From Haloarcula mannanilytica (GTDB taxonomy: Archaea > Halobacteriota > Halobacteria > Halobacteriales > Haloarculaceae): a stretch of 64,000 nt of DNA. Each line of letters opens with the position of its first letter. The stretch's first letter is position 1. Shown in pieces: positions 42,437-51,438 of the stretch. Under the pieces are notes generated by a model. That model had not been told where the DNA came from. It made no database searches and saw only the letters and a list, made by a program, of their open reading frames with translations. The DNA is taken from positions 310,001 to 374,000 of the forward strand of contig NZ_BIXZ01000001.1 of the NCBI RefSeq assembly GCF_005406125.1, read 5' to 3'. The position numbers and the translations under genes are program-made.

Positions 42437-42874
42437 ATGGGCATCTACGCAGTCAAAACCACGGCCAGCCAGGAACGCACTGTTGCGGACATGATCATCT
42501 CCCGCGAAGAGGACGAGATCCACGCCGCGCTCGCGCCGGACTCGCTGACGAGCTACGTGATGGTCGAGGCCGATGACGCAGCCGTCTTCGACCGCATCCT
42601 CGACGAAATTCCCCACGCTAACGGCGTCGTGCAGGGAGAGTCTTCGATGGCGGAAGTCGAGCACTTCCTCTCGCCGAAGCCGGACGTGGAAGGCATCGCG
42701 GAGGGCGATATCGTCGAACTCATCGCCGGCCCGTTCAAGGGCGAGAAAGCGCAGGTCCAGCGCATCGACGAGGGCAAGGACCAGGTCACCGTCGAACTGT
42801 ACGAGGCAACGGTTCCGATTCCGGTGACCGTGCGCGGTGACCAGATTCGGGTTCTCGACTCTGAAGAGCGATAA
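42437..42874 (+). CDS. spt5: Transcription elongation factor Spt5 (NusG family)
   Basis: A 145-residue factor. The NGN domain (MGIYAVKTTASQERTVADMI, SYVMVEADD) binds the RNA polymerase clamp, and the KOW domain (EGDIVELIAGPFKGEKAQV) contacts RNA or the ribosome. With Spt4 it keeps polymerase processive. It is in an operon with secE. A hairpin plus T6 follows its stop. Confidence 0.96.
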   Translation: MGIYAVKTTASQERTVADMIISREEDEIHAALAPDSLTSYVMVEADDAAVFDRILDEIPHANGVVQGESSMAEVEHFLSPKPDVEGIAEGDIVELIAGPFKGEKAQVQRIDEGKDQVTVELYEATVPIPVTVRGDQIRVLDSEER

Positions 42875-42881
42875 AAGAATA

Positions 42882-42933
42882 GCGGCTTCGCCGCCGGTTC
42901 ACGGCCACGAGCACAGCGAGTGGTCGGTTTTTT
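42882..42933 (+). terminator. Terminator-like structure after spt5
   Basis: GCGGC-TTC-GCCGC (42882-42894) is followed by an imperfect stem (GGCCAC at 42903-42908 with GTGGTC at 42920-42925) and a run of six Ts at 42928-42933. In archaea the T-run alone is usually enough to end transcription. It fits the end of the secE-spt5 transcript, facing a convergent gene that stops at 42981. Confidence 0.55.
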
Positions 42934-42980
42934 CGCGGTGACTACCAAGCGGGGCCATCGCCGCTTCAAAAAACACAGCC

Positions 42981-43280
42981 TTACGCTTCGCCGCCTTCCA
43001 GTCGGTCGATGACCTCGCTCATGTTGGCGACGGCCTCGACGGACTCCTTGATCTGTTCGCGACGGCGGACCTGAGCGGCGGAGGCGTCGTAGGCGCGGAC
43101 GTACTCGGCGCGGGAGTGTTCGTCGAAAGCGTGCTTGATGGCGAAGTAGCCATCGGGGACGATGGCGCCACACACCTTGCACTCGATGCGGTCATGTTCG
43201 ACCGACTGATGAATGATGAGTTCCTCGACGCGGTCGAACTGTCTGTCGTCCCCTTCGATGTCGCACTCCCAGCGTGGCAT
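42981..43280 (-). CDS. Haloarchaeal zinc-finger-like protein (DUF7565-like)
   Basis: A 99-residue protein with one C2H2-like zinc site, IECKVCGAIVPDGYFAIKHA followed by FDEH, in the order C-x2-C...H-x4-H. An acidic N-terminus and a charged C-terminal helix (VRRREQIKESVEAVANMSEV) surround it. I recall it as a conserved haloarchaeal family (DUF7565, unchecked). It is convergent with spt5 and divergent from the PHP gene. Function unknown. Confidence 0.82.
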   Translation of the reverse strand: MPRWECDIEGDDRQFDRVEELIIHQSVEHDRIECKVCGAIVPDGYFAIKHAFDEHSRAEYVRAYDASAAQVRRREQIKESVEAVANMSEVIDRLEGGEA

Positions 43281-43395
43281 TTGCTCAGTGGCAGGCGACG
43301 CGGGGGTAAAAACCTTGGCTGCTACCTGTCAGCGGTCTGTCCCGCATTCTGCCGAAACGGAAACCCCTAATGGCAGTACGGGGTTAGCGTTGACC

Positions 43396-44157
43396 GTGCA
43401 ACCTGAGGGGTACGCCGTCGATCTCCATGTGAAGGTACTCGACGAGGGGGTCGTTGAGCGGGCGAAGGCCCGTGGGCTCGACGCGCTGGTGTACGCGCCG
43501 CATTTCACGCGGCTGCCGGAGATACGGCGGCAAGCCGAGGCGTTCTCCGACGATGAGCTGACGGTGTTCCCGGCCCGAGAGATATTTACAGGGACCTGGC
43601 AACAGCGCCGGCACGTGTTGGCGGTCGGGCTCGAAGAACCCGTCCCGGACTTCATAACCTTCGACGGTGCGATGCGGGAACTCGACCGCCAGGACGCGGC
43701 CGTCCTCGTTCCCCATCCCGGCTTTCTCAACGTGAGTCTCGGACTGGAAGATATCGAGGCGTACGAGGAGACTATCGACGCGCTGGAGGTGTACAATCCA
43801 AAGCAACTGTCACACCACCGAGACCGCGCACGCTCGTTCACATCGGAGACCGGCCACGAGCCGTTCGCCTCGTCGTATGCGCACGTCCGTGGCACCGTCG
43901 GCGAGGCGTACGTGACATTCACTGAGGCCTTCGAGGACGTGGCCGCTCTCAGTGCGGCGCTGAAAACCGGCGCGGAGCGGACCCTGTTCCATCGTGACGG
44001 CATCACACACAATTTCCGGCGGGCGGTCGAGTGGGCGCATCTGGGGCTGGAAAACACCTGGGGGAAGTTCGACCGACTGATGTTACAGGGCACTGAACCG
44101 ACCCATCCCGACCAGGTCGCCTACGACGGGCGGTTCGACGACGTGAAGGTGTATTAA
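43396..44157 (+). CDS. PHP-domain phosphoesterase-like protein
   Basis: A 253-residue protein of the PHP superfamily. It begins MQPEGYAVDLHVKVLDEGVV with the D-x-H metal motif altered to DLHVK. LDALVYAPHF, VFPAREIFTG and VLVPHPGF supply further histidines and acids, and a C-terminal PHP-associated domain follows (VEWAHLGLENTWGKFDRLML). The start is taken as GTG at 43396 because the D-L-H strand should be near the N-terminus; TTG at 43390 is possible. Substrate unknown. It is convergent with, and overlaps by four bases, the YdjM-like gene. Confidence 0.82.
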   Translation: MQPEGYAVDLHVKVLDEGVVERAKARGLDALVYAPHFTRLPEIRRQAEAFSDDELTVFPAREIFTGTWQQRRHVLAVGLEEPVPDFITFDGAMRELDRQDAAVLVPHPGFLNVSLGLEDIEAYEETIDALEVYNPKQLSHHRDRARSFTSETGHEPFASSYAHVRGTVGEAYVTFTEAFEDVAALSAALKTGAERTLFHRDGITHNFRRAVEWAHLGLENTWGKFDRLMLQGTEPTHPDQVAYDGRFDDVKVY

Positions 44158-44660
44158 ACAAGGAACGTGCTGTTCTCGACGACGAAGGTCCGAACTGTCG
44201 GCGGCAGGTATTGCGGCAGGACATGAATCAACAGTCCGACAGCGGCCAGTTCGAGGATGGTGATCGCCACGGTGACGACCTCGGCGTACTCACTGGTGGT
44301 GGTCACACCCGTCGGTGAGCCGTACTCCGTGTCCGAAATGGGGTAAAACAGCGCGATGCCCCGACGGGAGCCGAAGTAGTCGAGCACGTAGTGTGTGAGG
44401 ACGCCGAGCCACACCCACTGGAGATTGCCGCCGTGATACAGCGGATGGGCCAGGAATATGACGAGAACGGGGATGTTGTGCAGCGTCTTGCGGTGCTTTC
44501 CGAAGGCGGTATCGACATCGGGAAACAGTGCGCCCAGGACGACGGGGAGAAACACTTCCGCGATTGTCGCGAACGTCGTCACGTCGCCAGAAGGGTCCAG
44601 CACGTAGCCCAGTCCGATGCTCAGGAGGACGGCGTTCAGGACGTGCCCACGTTTGTTCAT
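44154..44660 (-). CDS. YdjM-type membrane metal-dependent hydrolase homolog
   Basis: A 168-residue membrane protein with conserved RGHVLNAVLLS, GALFPDVDTAFGKHRKTLHN, FLAHPLYHGGN and GVLTHYVLDYFGSRRG. These His/Asp residues at membrane borders are the LexA-binding/YdjM 'metal-dependent hydrolase' signature. About five hydrophobic segments. Biochemical role unproven in the family. It lies 36 bases downstream of the CinA-like gene and is probably in the same transcript. Confidence 0.85.
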   Translation of the reverse strand: MNKRGHVLNAVLLSIGLGYVLDPSGDVTTFATIAEVFLPVVLGALFPDVDTAFGKHRKTLHNIPVLVIFLAHPLYHGGNLQWVWLGVLTHYVLDYFGSRRGIALFYPISDTEYGSPTGVTTTSEYAEVVTVAITILELAAVGLLIHVLPQYLPPTVRTFVVENSTFLV

Positions 44661-44696
44661 CTACCGGACCGTCCGTGTCCCAAGTAAAAGACCTTA

Positions 44697-45206
44697 CTAC
44701 TCCTGTAGGGCGGTTTCCAGGTCCCGGAGCGCCTGTGTTGCGATGGCGTCTTTGACCTCGCGGCGGCTGCCGTCGAACTCGTAGCGGGTGACAGTGACGC
44801 CGGACTCGTTGGTCCCCCATGGTGCGGCCTCAGCGACGGCGATGTAGACCGTCCCGACGGGAGTCTCCGGCGTCCCGCCGCTCGGTCCGGCCACGCCGGT
44901 CGTGGCGACGCCCCAGTCGGATGTGGCTGTATCGCGGACTCCCTGGGCCATCTCCGCCGCGACCGGCTCAGAGACCGCGCCGTGGGCGTCAAGCGATTCC
45001 CGCGAGACGGCCAGCACCTCTCGCTTGGCGTCGTAGGAGTAGGTGACCAGCGAGCGGTCGAAGTAGTCGCTGGAGCCGGGCACGTCCGTTATTTTCGATC
45101 CCACCAATCCGCCGGTACAGGACTCCGCGATAGCGACCGTCTGCTCGGCCTCTCGGAGGCGCTCCCCGACGCGCTTCTCGACCGGGTCCACTGTATCGTC
45201 TGCCAT
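44697..45206 (-). CDS. CinA C-terminal-domain protein, probable NMN deamidase
   Basis: A 169-residue free-standing CinA C-terminal domain (PncC type). Motifs are VAIAESCTGGLVGSKITDV, ATTGVAGPSGGTPETPVGTV and the end VKDAIATQALRDL. Bacterial homologs hydrolyse nicotinamide mononucleotide to nicotinate mononucleotide in pyridine-nucleotide salvage, and all core residues appear present. It is divergent from a tiny membrane protein gene at 45284. Confidence 0.92.
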   Translation of the reverse strand: MADDTVDPVEKRVGERLREAEQTVAIAESCTGGLVGSKITDVPGSSDYFDRSLVTYSYDAKREVLAVSRESLDAHGAVSEPVAAEMAQGVRDTATSDWGVATTGVAGPSGGTPETPVGTVYIAVAEAAPWGTNESGVTVTRYEFDGSRREVKDAIATQALRDLETALQE

Positions 45207-45283
45207 TGCCGGTCGTTGGCGGGACGGGCGAATAAGCGTTCAGGGAGCAGGGATACTTTCATCCCAGAGACACGACAGTGTGT

Positions 45284-45427
45284 ATGACCTATCAGACGAC
45301 GCTCGGCTGGTCACTCGTTACCTCGGGTATCGTGACGCTACTCCTCTGGGTCCTGCCGGGCTCGGACCTCCTGTGGGGACTGGCGTTGCTGGTGCTCGGC
45401 GGACTGGTGCTGTACATCCGCCAGTAG
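45284..45427 (+). CDS. 47-residue membrane peptide, unknown
   Basis: A small open frame with ATG at 45284 and TAG at 45425-45427. The product starts MTYQTTLGWSLVTSGIVTLL and is hydrophobic along two segments (8-24 and 29-44) split by PGSDLLW, then ends in RQ. Codon third positions are G/C-rich as in real genes. It lies 38 bases before the aminotransferase gene and could be a small subunit or stress peptide. No family recognised. Confidence 0.65.
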   Translation: MTYQTTLGWSLVTSGIVTLLLWVLPGSDLLWGLALLVLGGLVLYIRQ

Positions 45428-45465
45428 ACAGAAAAGCAGACGGAGCCGGCAGTCCGAATGTCGGT

Positions 45466-46584
45466 ATGGACTACACGGAACCCCAGTTCTTCCGGGTCAT
45501 GCAGTACGCGGCCCGGGCCGACCGGGACGTGGTGGACATGGTGTCGGGCAATCCCGACTGGGACCCGCCCGAGGGGCTTCGGGACGGACTCAGGGACTAC
45601 GCCGAGGCCCCGGCCGACGACTACCAGTACCCGCCCAGCGTGGGGCTGACGCCCCTCCGGGACGAGATCGCCGCTCGCCGCGACGTGGACCGGGACCGAG
45701 TGATTGTCACGAACGGCGCTGGCGAAGCGAACCACCTTGCGATGACCGGCGGGCTCCACCGCTTCGACGGCAACGAAATCCTCCTGACAGATCCCGTCTA
45801 CCCCTACTACGCCGGCCGGGCGAACTTCATCGGCGCGGACATCTCCTTCGTCCCGGTCGATGACCACAACCGGCTGAACCCGGCGGACGTTCGGGCGGCC
45901 GCCAGCGACGAGACGGCCGTCATCGTCGTCAACTCGCCGAACAACCCCACTGGCGCGGTGTACGACGCTGACGCGATGGCCGAGTTCGCAGCTATCGCGG
46001 AGGAGTACGACGCCCTGTTGCTCAGTGACGAGGTGTACGACCACTTCGACTACGCGGGACGGTTCAGTTCGGCGCTACGCGCCGATTCCGACCACGTCGT
46101 CGCCACTAATTCCTTCTCGAAAACGATGGCGATTACCGGCTTCCGGGTCGGCTACGCGATTTTCCCGCCGGAGGACGGCCCGACTGGCGACCTGCTGGAG
46201 CGCGCTCGCACCCAGCACATGCTCACCAACGTCACCGGGAGCCGACCGGCACAGTACGCCGTCCTGCGGGCGCTGAAGACGACGAGTCCCGACTACTACG
46301 CCGCCTGCCGACGGCGACTCGAAGCCCGCGTCAGCGATTTCTGTGCCGCACTGGCCGAGGTTGGTGCCGAGTACAATCGCCCCGACGGCGGCTTCTATGT
46401 GATGGCGCGGTTCCCCGACTTCCCCGGCTCTTTCGAGAACGTGTACGAACTCATCGAGGAGGCCGGCGTCGCCGGGATGCCCGGCGAAGCGTTCGGCGAG
46501 TCCCGGAGTGACTGGATACGGTTCGCGCTCGTGACGCCCCGGGTGGACGAGGCAGCCGACCGGCTGGCGGACTATTTCGAGTAA
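45466..46584 (+). CDS. Class I/II PLP-dependent aminotransferase
   Basis: A 372-residue fold-type I aminotransferase. GAGEANHLAM (phosphate-side loop), VVNSPNNPTGAVYD, LLSDEVYDHFDY and the Schiff-base lysine in NSFSKTMAITGFRVGYA are in the right order, with the arginine of WIRFALVTPR near the end as carboxylate clamp. The amino donor and acceptor are not clear. The ATG at 45466 starts the domain. It is convergent with the methylaspartate operon and may or may not belong to that pathway. Confidence 0.92.
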   Translation: MDYTEPQFFRVMQYAARADRDVVDMVSGNPDWDPPEGLRDGLRDYAEAPADDYQYPPSVGLTPLRDEIAARRDVDRDRVIVTNGAGEANHLAMTGGLHRFDGNEILLTDPVYPYYAGRANFIGADISFVPVDDHNRLNPADVRAAASDETAVIVVNSPNNPTGAVYDADAMAEFAAIAEEYDALLLSDEVYDHFDYAGRFSSALRADSDHVVATNSFSKTMAITGFRVGYAIFPPEDGPTGDLLERARTQHMLTNVTGSRPAQYAVLRALKTTSPDYYAACRRRLEARVSDFCAALAEVGAEYNRPDGGFYVMARFPDFPGSFENVYELIEEAGVAGMPGEAFGESRSDWIRFALVTPRVDEAADRLADYFE

Positions 46585-46602
46585 GAGGCGGCGGTCGTCT
46601 GC

Positions 46603-47643
46603 TCAGCCGAAAATCAGTTCCACGTCCATCGCCCGCGCCAGCAGGTCGTCGTGGTAGTACTCCTCGGTCTGTGCGGGGTGGGTCTCGTCGATGGCCCGCA
46701 CCGTTTTGACGGTGTTGGCGAAGTTCTTGTACGTCGCCTCGTCGACCATCTGACCGTCGACGACAACCGCGCCGGTCCCCTCCCGTTTGGCTTCGTTGAA
46801 CGACTCGATTTTGTGGAGGTCCCGTTCCAGTTCCTCGGTTGTCGGCATGTGGATGCGGTTGGCCTGCGTGGTCTGTTTTGGGTGCAGCGACCACGAGCCG
46901 TCGATACCGATAGTCGCCTCGTGTTCGACCTGGTCGGCGTACCCCTCGGCGTTGTAGTAGGTGACCCCGGCCCGTTCGTGGAACAACTGGTCGAAGGGGC
47001 CGCCGATAGACACGATGTCGGCCGCGCTCGTCTCGTTCGAGAGGGCTTCGAGCAGGCCGTCCCAGCGGGGCCGCTCGCCGTTGAGCGCGCGGCCACCGAG
47101 TTCCGCCGTGTAGTCCACCGGCCCGAAGACGAGCGCTGAGAGGCGCGAACCAGCCGCGAACTGACAGATCTCACGGAGGTCAGAGCGGCCCGGCGCGGTC
47201 TCCAGAATAATCGCCATATCCAGCGCCCCCTCGGAAAGCCCCGCGTCCCGTTCGGCGTCGGCGATGACGCCCGCAGCGTCGCGCACGTCCTCAAGGCGGC
47301 CAACTTTCGGGAAGACGAAGCCATCCAGTTCCTGGCCGACCTCCTCAGCCAGGCGCGTCACCTGCTCGATGCCGCGCTCGCGGGCGTCGGCGTCGTCGTA
47401 GGCCCACTCGACCCGCGGGAGAATCTCCCCGGCGAAGTCGTCGGCATGGTCGGGGACGTGCTCGACGATGTTGTCGACGGCTTCGGCTTTCATCGACGGC
47501 GCGGTGCCGTCCTCGATGTCGGGGACGAGCCAGTCCGGGGTCTGGAACCCCTCGCTGGTGAGCCCCGAGACGAGGAATTTCGCGCTGTTGTCGTTCGGTA
47601 TCGCGGCCGGTGCGGTCTGGAAGGTGCGACAGAGTCGTGTCAT
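46603..47643 (-). CDS. Beta-methylmalyl-CoA lyase (CitE/HpcH family)
   Basis: A 346-residue lyase of the HpcH/HpaI-CitE family. MTRLCRTFQTAPAAIPND and VPDIEDGTAPSMK form the start of the barrel, FVFPKVGRLEDV and IILETAPGRSDL hold acidic metal ligands, and LVFGPVDYTAELGG and WSLHPKQTTQANRI close it. In the methylaspartate cycle it splits beta-methylmalyl-CoA into propionyl-CoA and glyoxylate. It is the last gene of the five-gene operon and overlaps mch by four bases. Activity on malyl-CoA or citramalyl-CoA as well cannot be excluded. Confidence 0.9.
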   Translation of the reverse strand: MTRLCRTFQTAPAAIPNDNSAKFLVSGLTSEGFQTPDWLVPDIEDGTAPSMKAEAVDNIVEHVPDHADDFAGEILPRVEWAYDDADARERGIEQVTRLAEEVGQELDGFVFPKVGRLEDVRDAAGVIADAERDAGLSEGALDMAIILETAPGRSDLREICQFAAGSRLSALVFGPVDYTAELGGRALNGERPRWDGLLEALSNETSAADIVSIGGPFDQLFHERAGVTYYNAEGYADQVEHEATIGIDGSWSLHPKQTTQANRIHMPTTEELERDLHKIESFNEAKREGTGAVVVDGQMVDEATYKNFANTVKTVRAIDETHPAQTEEYYHDDLLARAMDVELIFG

Positions 47644-48722
47644 GTGTTTCGCTGAATGAGTGCGGTTCGCCGGCCCGAGTAGACCGGGGTCTGGTCCTGG
47701 TTGAACGCGACGTGTTCGAACGTGACCGCGCCGGCTCGCTCCGGTCCGGCGTTGGAGTCACAGTCGAGGACACGGGTGAACCCATAAATGGTGTCGCCGA
47801 GCGTGACGAAGTCGTGGAACCGCTCGTTGGCGAAACGACGCTCGCGGTAGGTCGCCTCGTCCGAGCGGGCGTGGGCGAGTGCAACCGACCGGGTCACGTC
47901 GCCGTAGGCGACGATGTCGCCCGAGGGCGAGTCGTCCATCTCGTCGCGGTTGTGGTGCTGGCGAGCGGTGTTGAGCGTCGCCAGCGGGAGTCCCGCGACC
48001 AGTTGGTCGTCCATCGTCCGCCCGCGTTCGTGGCGGTAGGCGACGGCAGCGTTCTCCTCGTCGGCGCGTTCGAGTGCCGTCTGGAAGTCCTCGAAGTGTT
48101 TGCCGTCGGGCGTCAGGAGCGTGTCCGGTAGCGTCGGACCGCCTGCGTCCTGCTCGCCGACCGCGCCGCCGCTGCCGTCGGTCGCTGCTGGCTCCCGGCG
48201 CGGAATCATATTCGTCCGCTGGTAGGAGACCAGCGTCTCCCCGGTCTCGCGGTCCCGACCCTCCGTCTCCCAGGTGACGATGCCGTATTTCGGCCGGGAC
48301 GATGAGGTACGCGTGTCGACCACCGTCGAGGTAACCGATAGCGGCGTCCCCGCCGTCGCAGGCCGGTGAAAGCGCACGTCGTCCCGGCCGAGGAAGTACC
48401 CGCCCTTCTCCGAAAGATCCTCGACGGTGATGCCCATGACGCAGGCCAGCAGATAGTCCGGGTGGACCGGACGCTCCTCGAAGCCCCGCTCCCGGGCTGT
48501 ATCAGCCCGCCAGTACGCCGGGTCGTGGTTGAGTGTCTGCCCCATCCACTGCTCGCTGCCGTGCTGGGAGAGAGACAGGCCGGGGTCGTGGTCGAGTTCG
48601 TCGCCCTCCGCGAAGAACTCGAAGAAGTGGCCCTTCTCGCGGGTCTCGGCCCGGTCCAGCAGGGAATCGAACGTCTCGGCGTCCGAGAGGTCCAGCGCGT
48701 CGGGGTCGGTCCAGTCAGTCAT
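47640..48722 (-). CDS. mch: Mesaconyl-CoA hydratase (MaoC-fold)
   Basis: A 360-residue double hot-dog protein. MTDWTDPDALDLSDAETFDS starts it, HPDYLLACVMGITVEDLSEK and DDVRFHRPATAGTPLSV lie in the first domain, and YGDVTRSVALAHARSDEATY with FVTLGDTIYGFTRVLD in the second. It adds water to mesaconyl-CoA to give beta-methylmalyl-CoA. ATG 48722 starts at the conserved sequence and overlaps the end of mal by eight bases. A Gly/Ala-rich linker of about 20 residues separates the domains. Confidence 0.92.
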   Translation of the reverse strand: MTDWTDPDALDLSDAETFDSLLDRAETREKGHFFEFFAEGDELDHDPGLSLSQHGSEQWMGQTLNHDPAYWRADTARERGFEERPVHPDYLLACVMGITVEDLSEKGGYFLGRDDVRFHRPATAGTPLSVTSTVVDTRTSSSRPKYGIVTWETEGRDRETGETLVSYQRTNMIPRREPAATDGSGGAVGEQDAGGPTLPDTLLTPDGKHFEDFQTALERADEENAAVAYRHERGRTMDDQLVAGLPLATLNTARQHHNRDEMDDSPSGDIVAYGDVTRSVALAHARSDEATYRERRFANERFHDFVTLGDTIYGFTRVLDCDSNAGPERAGAVTFEHVAFNQDQTPVYSGRRTALIQRNT

Positions 48723-49983
48723 CGGCCGGCACCTCCCGGGCGGCGTCTCGTCTGGCGAGCGCCCGCCGCATCTCGTTGGTGACGACCATGAAGCCCTCGT
48801 CGAAGCCCATCCCGGGCTTTGCCAGCACCTGAGCGGCGTCGGTCGCCAGCGCCACGTGGGCACAGGCCCGGGCCGAGGTCACGGTCTCGTTGCACGTCCC
48901 GCCGACGTAGGCGCGAGTGTCCGTGCCGTCGCAGTACAGCACGGCTTCGGCCGACCGTTGGATGCCGCCCAGATCCGGCGTCTTTATCTGGACCAGGTCG
49001 GCGGCTTCCGCGTCGACGAACGCCTGCACGTCCGCGAAGGTGTTGCACCACTCGTCGGCGACGATATCCACGTCGACACCGGCGTCGGCAAGCCCCTCGC
49101 GGAGTTCGGCCATCTCGGCTATCTGTGCTTCGCGGCCGCCGGCGTCCATCGGCCCCTCGACCTGCAGAGGGTACGGCGCGGCGGCCTCTCGCAGGGTCTC
49201 GAAGTAGTCGGTCACCTCGGTCCTGTCGTACGGGGGGCCGAACACCTTCCCGAGGATGCCGTACACGTCGACGTGGAAGCGCGGCGAGTACGGTTCCGGC
49301 CCCAGCGCCGTCGCTCGGTCGGAAAGCCAGGCGAGGTAGTCGCGCAAGCCCTCGCCGTTCTCGCCGACCTTCTCGACGCTGTTGAACAGGCCGTGTGGGA
49401 GGACTGGCACACCCTTAATCAGCATCTTCTCGGCATTGATGCGGCGCTCGTCGCCGGACTGTCCGAACACTGGGACTGGCGAGGTCGCCGGTTCGGTGTC
49501 GTAGGTGTCTGCGAGCACGTCCGTCGGCGTCACGCCGCGTGCTCGTGCGGCGGCATTGAGAAGCGCCTGCGAAACGCCGTAGCGGACCGCGGTGTGGAGT
49601 TGCTCACCGCCCGAGCGCTGTGGGTCCATCTCCTCCAGCATCGTGGCGTTGGCTCCGAACTGGGTCGCGTCCTGCCCGCGGAGCGCGTCGGCGACGGGAC
49701 CCTCGACGACGGGGCGGTACTTCTCGGCCCGGAACAGCGGGTCGCGACCGCCAGCGCCGGAGTACTGCACCGCGGCGCAGTCGCCGGTCGCGATAGAGCC
49801 GTCGGCGAGTTCGATTTCCACAATGAGCGCCTCGCCGGCCTCGCGGATGCGGTCGAACCCCTCCGTGACCGGCTGGCCGTCGTAGGCGAACCCGCTCTGA
49901 GTCGCGCCGTCCTTGATGGCCTGCTGGTCGTCGAAGAAGAATCCGGAGAGGCCTGGAACTGTCCGAACGTCCTCAATCCGCAT
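48715..49983 (-). CDS. mal: 3-methylaspartate ammonia-lyase
   Basis: A 422-residue enolase-superfamily enzyme removing ammonia from 3-methylaspartate to give mesaconate. MRIEDVRTVPGLSGFFFDDQ begins the capping domain. In the barrel, LQVEGPMDAGGRE and DIVADEWCNTFADV supply metal-binding acids, and the base lysine is in QIKTPDLGGIQRS, followed by the signature AYVGGTCNETV. Start 49983 overlaps the glmE stop by 11 bases. All expected catalytic residues are present. Confidence 0.95.
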   Translation of the reverse strand: MRIEDVRTVPGLSGFFFDDQQAIKDGATQSGFAYDGQPVTEGFDRIREAGEALIVEIELADGSIATGDCAAVQYSGAGGRDPLFRAEKYRPVVEGPVADALRGQDATQFGANATMLEEMDPQRSGGEQLHTAVRYGVSQALLNAAARARGVTPTDVLADTYDTEPATSPVPVFGQSGDERRINAEKMLIKGVPVLPHGLFNSVEKVGENGEGLRDYLAWLSDRATALGPEPYSPRFHVDVYGILGKVFGPPYDRTEVTDYFETLREAAAPYPLQVEGPMDAGGREAQIAEMAELREGLADAGVDVDIVADEWCNTFADVQAFVDAEAADLVQIKTPDLGGIQRSAEAVLYCDGTDTRAYVGGTCNETVTSARACAHVALATDAAQVLAKPGMGFDEGFMVVTNEMRRALARRDAAREVPADD

Positions 49984-51436
49984 CGCTCGCACCTCCTGCG
50001 GGGCCGTTGTCGCCCGTTGGACGCCCGATGAGCTTCCCGTCGCTGATGGCGTCCACGTCGTCGGCGACCATTCGGAACGACTGGTCGCGGCCCTCAGTTT
50101 CGGCCCGTTCGCCGAGCCGCGCGGCGTGAATTTCTTTGATGTCGTCCGGCAGCGCGAGGTCCGCAAACTCGAAGATGCGAACTCGGCCGTCGTCGTCTCT
50201 GGCCGGCAGCACTGCGCCCTTGGCGGCGTCACTCGGTGCGAACGGCACGTCCAGCGCGCCGCTGTCGAAGGCGTTGATGACCCCCTGTGCCACGTCGCCG
50301 TCGCCGGCCTCGTAGATGGCGTCCATCAGCGCCCGAGTCTCGCGTTCGATGAGCGCCTGTTCCTCTTCGATACCCCCGAGGTCGATGTCCTGTTCGATCA
50401 TCATATCGATGAGCTGTCTCGTGGTCCGCAGTCCGGCCGCGTTGGCCTCCTTCGTCGGCACGCCCTGGAACTCCTGGGCGGACTTCGTGATGACTTTGTC
50501 CGGCTGTGCGACGGCCGCCGTCGCGCCGCCGAGACTGATGACGCCGTTGGCGCGGGCCTCGTCGGGCGGGAACCCGCCCATCCACTCGTGGAAGACGGTC
50601 GTGACCGTCACCTCGTCGCGGAGGTACTCGTTGCCGAGCTTCCGCAGCGCGCGTAGCGCCGCCACGTCCTGTACGAGATTGCCGACCTGTCCGTAGCCCA
50701 GCGTGAGCGAGCGAACGCCCTGCGTGGCGGCAAGCTCGCCCTCGACGAGCATCACCGCGATAGCGATGCTCGGCGGGACGAGGGTGCCGGTCAGCGGACC
50801 GAACGGTTCGCGGTTGATAGTCACGCCGCGCTCGGTGTAGGCCCCACAAAGCCGGTCGACGAACTGCCAGTGTTCGATGGTCGTCGCCAGGTCGTGGCGT
50901 TTCGTGTACGGGATGTTGTAGGAAATCGGGCCGCCCTCGAAACTCTGGAAGCCACCGGCGAGCGTGACCATCGCCAGAAGCCGGGCGTCGGGCGTGCCGT
51001 GGCGAACCTCGACCGGGGCATCTAGCGCCCGGATGAGCCGTCGGCAGTCCTCAACGCCGTGGTTGACTGCGGGGAAGCCGTTCAGTTCGTTCTCGTCGCT
51101 ACCGCGGGAGGCCGCCAATCCCTCCTCGGCCTTCTCGTACTCGTTGTCGCGCGTGTACGAGTCGATGGTCGTCGGCAGGAGGTCAGCACCGCCCTCGTCC
51201 TGTAGATACCGCAGGAGGTCGATCTGCTCTTCGAGGCAGGGAACGCCCGCCCGTGGCTGGAGGAGCGGCTGGTCGGCCGACTCAAGCACCGTGGCGAACT
51301 GCTTTGAAGCCGGCAGCGACTCGTGGAAGGCGATGGCCTCCTCGAAGTCGACTTCCCGGCCCGTGTGCCAGTTGTCCCTGAGGTCGTTTGCGATGCGCTG
51401 TAGCTGGTCGTCGCTGAGTCGTTCGTCTGTTGGCAT
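49973..51436 (-). CDS. glmE: Glutamate mutase epsilon (large) subunit
   Basis: A 487-residue TIM-barrel catalytic subunit. With GlmS and adenosylcobalamin it rearranges glutamate to 3-methylaspartate. Conserved pieces are LQPRAGVPCLEEQIDLL, LPTTIDSYTRDNEYEKAEEG, GFPAVNHGVEDCRRL, RHGTPDARLLAMVTLAGGFQ and TLGYGQVGNLVQDVAALRAL. ATG 51436 is chosen; the in-frame GTG at 51442 would overlap the glmS stop as GTGA. The C-terminal 20 residues are Gly/Asp-rich. Confidence 0.95.
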   Translation of the reverse strand: MPTDERLSDDQLQRIANDLRDNWHTGREVDFEEAIAFHESLPASKQFATVLESADQPLLQPRAGVPCLEEQIDLLRYLQDEGGADLLPTTIDSYTRDNEYEKAEEGLAASRGSDENELNGFPAVNHGVEDCRRLIRALDAPVEVRHGTPDARLLAMVTLAGGFQSFEGGPISYNIPYTKRHDLATTIEHWQFVDRLCGAYTERGVTINREPFGPLTGTLVPPSIAIAVMLVEGELAATQGVRSLTLGYGQVGNLVQDVAALRALRKLGNEYLRDEVTVTTVFHEWMGGFPPDEARANGVISLGGATAAVAQPDKVITKSAQEFQGVPTKEANAAGLRTTRQLIDMMIEQDIDLGGIEEEQALIERETRALMDAIYEAGDGDVAQGVINAFDSGALDVPFAPSDAAKGAVLPARDDDGRVRIFEFADLALPDDIKEIHAARLGERAETEGRDQSFRMVADDVDAISDGKLIGRPTGDNGPAGGASDAD

Positions 51437-51438
51437 GG

